A DNA stretch of 10,017 nucleotides from Bacteroidaceae bacterium (lineage in GTDB: Bacteria > Bacteroidota > Bacteroidia > Bacteroidales > Bacteroidaceae), in the NCBI GenBank assembly GCA_024695315.1, contig JAILIJ010000096.1, positions 1-10,017 of the forward strand, in the 5' to 3' direction. This document shows positions 7,831-10,017 of the stretch, one piece after another (positions within the stretch are counted from its first letter, which is position 1; each line of letters begins with the position of its first letter). The notes beneath the pieces were generated by a model. That model did no database searches and had not been told where the DNA came from. It saw nothing but the letters and a program-made list of their open reading frames with translations. A program made the position numbers and the translations under genes.

Positions 7831-7868
7831 TTTAATGCCTGTTTAACGATCGTTAAACAGACATTAAA
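7831..7868. repeat. 38-bp near-perfect palindrome right after the hydrolase gene
   Basis: Bases 7831-7849 and 7850-7868 are reverse complements with a single mismatch (7838 versus 7861). The central 22 bp (7839-7860, core TTTAACGATCGTTAAA) are perfectly self-complementary. It begins 4 nt after the hydrolase stop. In RNA it would fold into a hairpin of up to 17 pairs around a tiny loop, but no U-run follows, so it is not a classic intrinsic terminator. It may instead end transcription from both sides, stabilise the mRNA 3' end, or bind a dimeric protein; the perfect dyad makes a protein site credible. The structure is seen directly; the role is inference. Confidence 0.75.
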
Positions 7869-7906
7869 CAAGTATTTTACAGAGTACAATATTTAGGTCA
7901 CAAAAA

Positions 7907-7942
7907 CAAAATTTGTGCATTTCGTTTTTGCACATCATTTTG
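7907..7942. repeat. Imperfect inverted repeat
   Basis: An outer pair CAAAAT (7907-7912) / ATTTTG (7937-7942) and an inner pair TGTGCA (7914-7919) / TGCACA (7929-7934) form an interrupted stem around a 9-base T-rich loop. The bulges are 1 and 2 nt. It may be part of the transcript 3' structure after the hydrolase, or chance; the stem is modest. Confidence 0.35.
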
Positions 7943-7956
7943 AACTTTAATAGGAA

Positions 7957-7982
7957 GGGCTTATTTTTCAAAAAATAAGTCC
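7957..7982 (+). terminator. Terminator-like hairpin downstream of the purC-menG-aroE-hydrolase group
   Basis: GGGCTTATTTT on the left pairs with AAAATAAGTCC on the right, with one G-U pair (7959-7980) and a loop of about 4 bases. The stem has a GC-rich base and a run of A-U pairs near the tip. No separate U-tract follows on either strand, which lowers confidence, but it is the best candidate end for the operon and sits about 130 nt past the last stop codon. It could act in both directions since the genes on the far side point toward it. Confidence 0.4.
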
Positions 7983-8081
7983 ACATCACCTGTTTATTTG
8001 CATTGTGGATATATAATTGGTCGTTCTTCAACTTGTTGACGGACGTTCAAAGTTTTTCTTATTTCGTAATAGCAACAGATT

Positions 8082-8114
8082 AGTGTTTGAGCAGTGTTTG
8101 AGCAGTGTTCAAAC
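8082..8114. repeat. 11-bp tandem repeat (AGTGTTTGAGC) with overlapping inverted repeat
   Basis: AGTGTTTGAGC occurs twice in tandem (8082-8092, 8093-8103), followed by a third partial copy AGTGTT (8104-8109). The second copy also pairs with what follows: GTTTGA (8096-8101) and TCAAAC (8109-8114) around a 7-base loop. Such short tandem units usually arise by replication slippage; they could also be paired protein sites. Nothing in the sequence decides. Confidence 0.7.
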
Positions 8115-8123
8115 GGTGATTTA

Positions 8124-8142
8124 GCAAACAAGATCTGTTTGC
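8124..8142. repeat. Small perfect hairpin GCAAACA / TGTTTGC
   Basis: Seven-base arms (8124-8130, 8136-8142) are perfect reverse complements around AGATC. It lies 10 bp after the tandem repeats and shares the GTTTG/CAAAC motif with them, so the two may be one structured stretch. Function unknown. Confidence 0.55.
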
Positions 8143-8256
8143 ATTTATGGTTGTAAGCTGTGATGAGGCATTTAATGCTGGATAATTCTTTCATTCAAGC
8201 GCAAAATTTCTTGTAAAGTTCTGCAGGATTTGTTCTATTATTTAGGAGAAATTTCA

Positions 8257-8338
8257 AAAATCATTCAATGGTACGGTCGTATCACTCAATGGTACAGTCA
8301 TATCATTCAATGGTACAACCGTACCATTGAATGATTTT
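8257..8338. repeat. Three-unit 21-bp tandem repeat ending in a long inverted repeat
   Basis: Three consecutive 21-bp units start at 8261, 8282 and 8303, each reading TCAYTCAATGGTAC followed by seven variable bases ending in TA. After the third unit the sequence turns back on itself. Bases 8302-8316 and 8321-8335 are perfect 15-nt reverse complements around the loop AACC. In addition, the first unit with its flank (8257-8277) is perfectly complementary over 21 nt to 8318-8338. So the distal arm can pair with either the first or the third unit, giving two alternative hairpins. Repeat count and pairing are read directly. It is not a CRISPR array: there are no spacers. It may be a REP-like or other dispersed intergenic element, or an RNA structure; that part is inference. 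Confidence 0.85.
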
Positions 8339-8438
8339 AAGAATTATTTCGCAATAGGCATAGAATTGCCCTGTAGGAATGAAGAAATTTTTCTGCATTG
8401 ATGAATAAAATGTTCTGTATGAATGTGTGCTAAAAAGT

Positions 8439-8516
8439 CAAAGTTTTAGCTGACATAATATAAAAGAATAAACAAAAGTTTTTAGCGGACAGAGAACAAT
8501 ACTATAAAAAAATGAA
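8439..8516. repeat. Diverged tandem pair of about 35-44 bp
   Basis: A unit starting CAAAGTTTTAGCTGACA (8439-8455) and continuing to TATAAAAGAATAAA is followed at once by CAAAAGTTTTTAGCGGACA (8473-8491), then AGAACAATAC and TATAAAAAAATGAAA. With two single-base gaps and one roughly 8-base insertion the two units align along their length. It looks like an old duplication. No role is evident; it lies just beyond the tRNA terminator on the side opposite the tRNA. Confidence 0.5.
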
Positions 8517-8565
8517 AGAGAGAATATCATTTGTCTTTATTAGAACTTTTGATATTCTCTCTTTC
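8514..8565 (-). terminator. Intrinsic terminator of the tRNA-Arg gene
   Basis: Sixteen-base arms (8514-8529 and 8550-8565) are perfect reverse complements around a 20-base loop. Read on the - strand, the hairpin begins 8 nt past the mature tRNA end and is followed by CATTTTTTTA, a proper U-tract. On the + strand only a short run follows the stem. The orientation therefore matches termination of the tRNA transcript. Confidence 0.82.
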
Positions 8566-8572
8566 TTTCTTG

Positions 8573-8646
8573 TGACTCGTATAGGATTCAAACCTATAAC
8601 CTTTTGATCCGTAGTCAAATGCTCTATTCAGTTGAGCTAACGAGCC
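8573..8646 (-). tRNA. tRNA-Arg (anticodon ACG)
   Basis: All four arms fold on the - strand: acceptor GGCTCGT/ACGAGTC (one G-U pair), D stem GCTC/GAGC, anticodon stem TTTGA/TCAAA with loop CTACGGA, five-base variable loop AGGTT, and T stem ATAGG/CCTAT with loop TTTGAAT. The anticodon ACG lies at 8610-8612; its A34 is expected to be deaminated to inosine by TadA to read CGU/CGC/CGA. The discriminator is A (8573) and the next bases are CAA, so CCA is not encoded, as is common in Bacteroidetes. The mature gene part is 74 nt. Two positions depart from the tRNA consensus: A19 (normally G) in the D loop and T56 (normally C) in the T loop, which would pair with each other as A-U. Promoter and terminator are intact, so it looks functional. 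Confidence 0.96.
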
Positions 8647-8678
8647 AGTCTATATATGTTGTATTCTGAATACGTGTG

Positions 8679-8710
8679 CAAAGGTACGCCTTATTTGTAA
8701 GAAAGACAAA
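8679..8710 (-). promoter_or_regulatory. Bacteroidetes-type promoter of the tRNA-Arg gene
   Basis: On the - strand a -33 TTTG (8710-8707) is followed after exactly 20 nt by the -7 box TACCTTTG (8686-8679), fitting the Bacteroides consensus TTTG / TAnnTTTG recognised by its primary sigma factor. Transcription should begin a few bases downstream, leaving a 5' leader of roughly 25 nt before the tRNA at 8646, to be removed by RNase P. It lies in the 77-bp gap after the helicase gene, so the tRNA has its own promoter. Confidence 0.85.
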
Positions 8711-8723
8711 TCTTTTAACTACT

Positions 8724-10017
8724 TTATTGCTTTTTGTGCTTGTTTTTTTTGAGTTGTTCCGCTATTGCCCACTGAATTGCTGCTTCTTCCTCTTTTCCCA
8801 TTGCAGAAAATACGTCGCCGAGAAGTTGATGAGCTGAGATATTGTCACTTTTCATAGACGTGCAGCGGTCAAGGTCGTTGCAAGCCTGCTCATATTCATG
8901 CATGGCAAAAAAGATCTTACCTCTTGAATATAGAGCCTTAAAGTGGGTTGGTACAATTTCTAGTGCCATGTTTATTGATGATAAGGCATCGTGGAATTTA
9001 CCTGTATCCAGTAGTGTGCGTGCCATGCTAATGTAGGCCTCAACATAGCGCGGGTTCATCTTTATTGCCTTTTTGAAATTAGCTATGGCAGCATTAGGGT
9101 CGTCCATTTCGAGGCAATCATTGCCTAAACTGTGATATTCTTTAGCATAATCATTTAAGATTTGCTGCTTTTCATTTAGTTCGTTTTTCTTCTCTTCTAA
9201 TAGGCTGTTGAGATGAGCAATCTCAGACTTTAGCAGATTTATAGTGCCCAGTTTACGTCGTATGTATCGCCATGCCCAAGGTTTCTCTATGTCGTATCTC
9301 GCGTGTATGGCTTTGAAGAAATGTTTGAGACATGAGTCGAAGTCGCCCTTGTCGAAAGCCTCTGCAGCGTCGCTATATTCTATGTCAGCTCCTGCACGTT
9401 TAAGAGCAAGGTCGACAGCCTGCTGATTGTTGAACTGTTTGGAGAACTGGACTATATTTGGATTGACAAAGATGTCGGACTGTGTGATTGGCTTTTTGAG
9501 TTGTAGACCATCAAGAGTACGGCAGCGGCTTAGAGCTACATATGCCATTCCTCCAGCAAAGACTCCTCCTGTAAAGTCTATTGCAGCACGTGAGAATGTC
9601 AGACCTTGGCTTTTATGTATTGTTATGGCCCATGCCAGTCGGACAGGAAACTGAGTGTATGTTCCTAATTCTTCCTCATCGATTTTCTTTTCTTTCTCAT
9701 TGAAAGTGTATTTGACATTTGCCCACATGGCGCGTTCTACGTAAAATTCTTTACCTTCATCAGTCAGGATATACAGGTGGTCGCCTTTCTTCATGTCGAT
9801 ACCTATTATGGTACCGATAGTTCCATTTACCCAGCGTTTGTCCTGATCGTTTTTTATGAAGATGACTTGTGCTCCAACCTTCAGTTCAAGATCCAATTGT
9901 GTAGGTAGGGAAGACTCGGGGAACTCGCCATTAATGACTCCCTTGAAGTGCATCGGTTCGCCATCTATGGCATTTAGGTTGCTTTGATTGATGCTGTCAA
10001 CTACGTCACGTCGTGTG
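8724..10017 (-). CDS. Pif1/RecD-like SF1 helicase, C-terminal part, fused to a coiled coil and TPR repeats (5' end outside the window)
   Basis: The frame is open to the window edge; about 430 codons are visible and the N-terminal ATPase motifs (Walker A/B) lie outside. The visible part starts with TRRDVVDSINQSNL, typical of the Pif1-family segment before the beta-barrel insert. It continues through LKVGAQVIFIKND and NGTIGTI, then the UvrD_C_2 region FPVRLAWAITIHKSQGLTF (His at 9615-9617) and the arginine-finger motif YVALSRCRTL (Arg at 9525-9527). These support an active 5'-3' helicase. A linker follows with a probable coiled coil rich in Leu/Glu/Lys (about 9250-9130), then four TPR-like units (about 9140-8740; for example AAIANFKKAIKMNPRY) and a lysine-rich end KKNKHKKQ. 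TPRs suggest a protein partner. The Met at 9953 is internal. No terminator separates it from the tRNA promoter. Confidence 0.9.
   Translation of the reverse strand, partial: TRRDVVDSINQSNLNAIDGEPMHFKGVINGEFPESSLPTQLDLELKVGAQVIFIKNDQDKRWVNGTIGTIIGIDMKKGDHLYILTDEGKEFYVERAMWANVKYTFNEKEKKIDEEELGTYTQFPVRLAWAITIHKSQGLTFSRAAIDFTGGVFAGGMAYVALSRCRTLDGLQLKKPITQSDIFVNPNIVQFSKQFNNQQAVDLALKRAGADIEYSDAAEAFDKGDFDSCLKHFFKAIHARYDIEKPWAWRYIRRKLGTINLLKSEIAHLNSLLEEKKNELNEKQQILNDYAKEYHSLGNDCLEMDDPNAAIANFKKAIKMNPRYVEAYISMARTLLDTGKFHDALSSINMALEIVPTHFKALYSRGKIFFAMHEYEQACNDLDRCTSMKSDNISAHQLLGDVFSAMGKEEEAAIQWAIAEQLKKNKHKKQ

Larger units (their letters stand above)
7828..8572. other. Long repeat-rich spacer without a convincing gene
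   Basis: About 745 bp between the + strand hydrolase and the - strand tRNA. The only open frame of note (7994-8194, - strand, 66 codons) runs through the tandem repeats, has no family resemblance and is rejected. I find no Bacteroidetes TTTG...TAnnTTTG promoter pair on either strand. The spacer holds at least seven inverted or direct repeats, listed separately. Transcription from both flanks converges here. Its content could be structured 3' RNA, an unrecognised small RNA, or remains of a non-autonomous repeat element. Confidence 0.6.

Noticed and set aside
7994..8194. 66-codon open frame on the - strand in the spacer
   Set aside because: It runs through tandem repeats and a hairpin, has no recognisable motif, and no promoter or initiation context was seen.
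8257..8338. Possible CRISPR array from the 21-bp repeats
   Set aside because: Units are contiguous with only 7 variable bases and no spacers of 25-40 bp; the block ends in an inverted repeat and no cas gene is present.
7828..8646. Integrated element at tRNA-Arg with an attachment-site duplication
   Set aside because: I searched the spacer for a second copy of the tRNA 3' end and found none, and there is no integrase in view.

Overview
The window looks like a chromosomal segment of a Bacteroidales bacterium, most likely Prevotella or a close relative. The evidence is the lpxA / pRiA4b-like / miaA gene order, AT-rich coding sequence, weak or absent Shine-Dalgarno sequences, a tRNA gene without an encoded CCA end, and a textbook Bacteroidetes promoter (TTTG, 20-nt spacer, TAnnTTTG) upstream of that tRNA. 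Most of it is housekeeping DNA. I see no insertion sequence, CRISPR array, phage gene or defence system.

Left block (1-4224, + strand): the 3' end of lpxA (lipid A synthesis), an uncharacterised acidic protein with a divergent IS1096 TnpR/pRiA4b ORF-3-like domain, miaA (tRNA A37 prenylation) and a bifunctional class A penicillin-binding protein. The first three genes are separated by 1 and 0 nt and the PBP follows after 13 nt, so they are very probably cotranscribed. Second block (4272-7827, + strand): purC (purine synthesis), menG/ubiE (menaquinone), aroE (shikimate, which also feeds menaquinone through chorismate) and a membrane-anchored alpha/beta hydrolase. Spacings are 41, 2 and 3 nt, so this also reads as an operon.

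Middle (7828-8572): about 745 bp with no convincing gene but a high density of inverted and direct repeats. These include a 38-bp near-perfect palindrome just after the hydrolase, a terminator-like hairpin, 11-bp tandem repeats, a three-unit 21-bp repeat ending in a long hairpin, and a diverged pair of repeats.

Right block (- strand, 10017 to 8514): the C-terminal part of a Pif1/RecD-like SF1 helicase fused to a coiled coil and TPR repeats, then a tRNA-Arg(ACG) gene with its own promoter and an intrinsic terminator. Transcription from both sides converges on the repeat-rich spacer.

The observations I rate highest are an apparent compensatory swap of the tertiary G19-C56 elbow pair to A19-U56 in the tRNA-Arg, the 21-bp repeat/hairpin element, the 38-bp palindrome, and the conserved-looking unknown gene lodged between lpxA and miaA.
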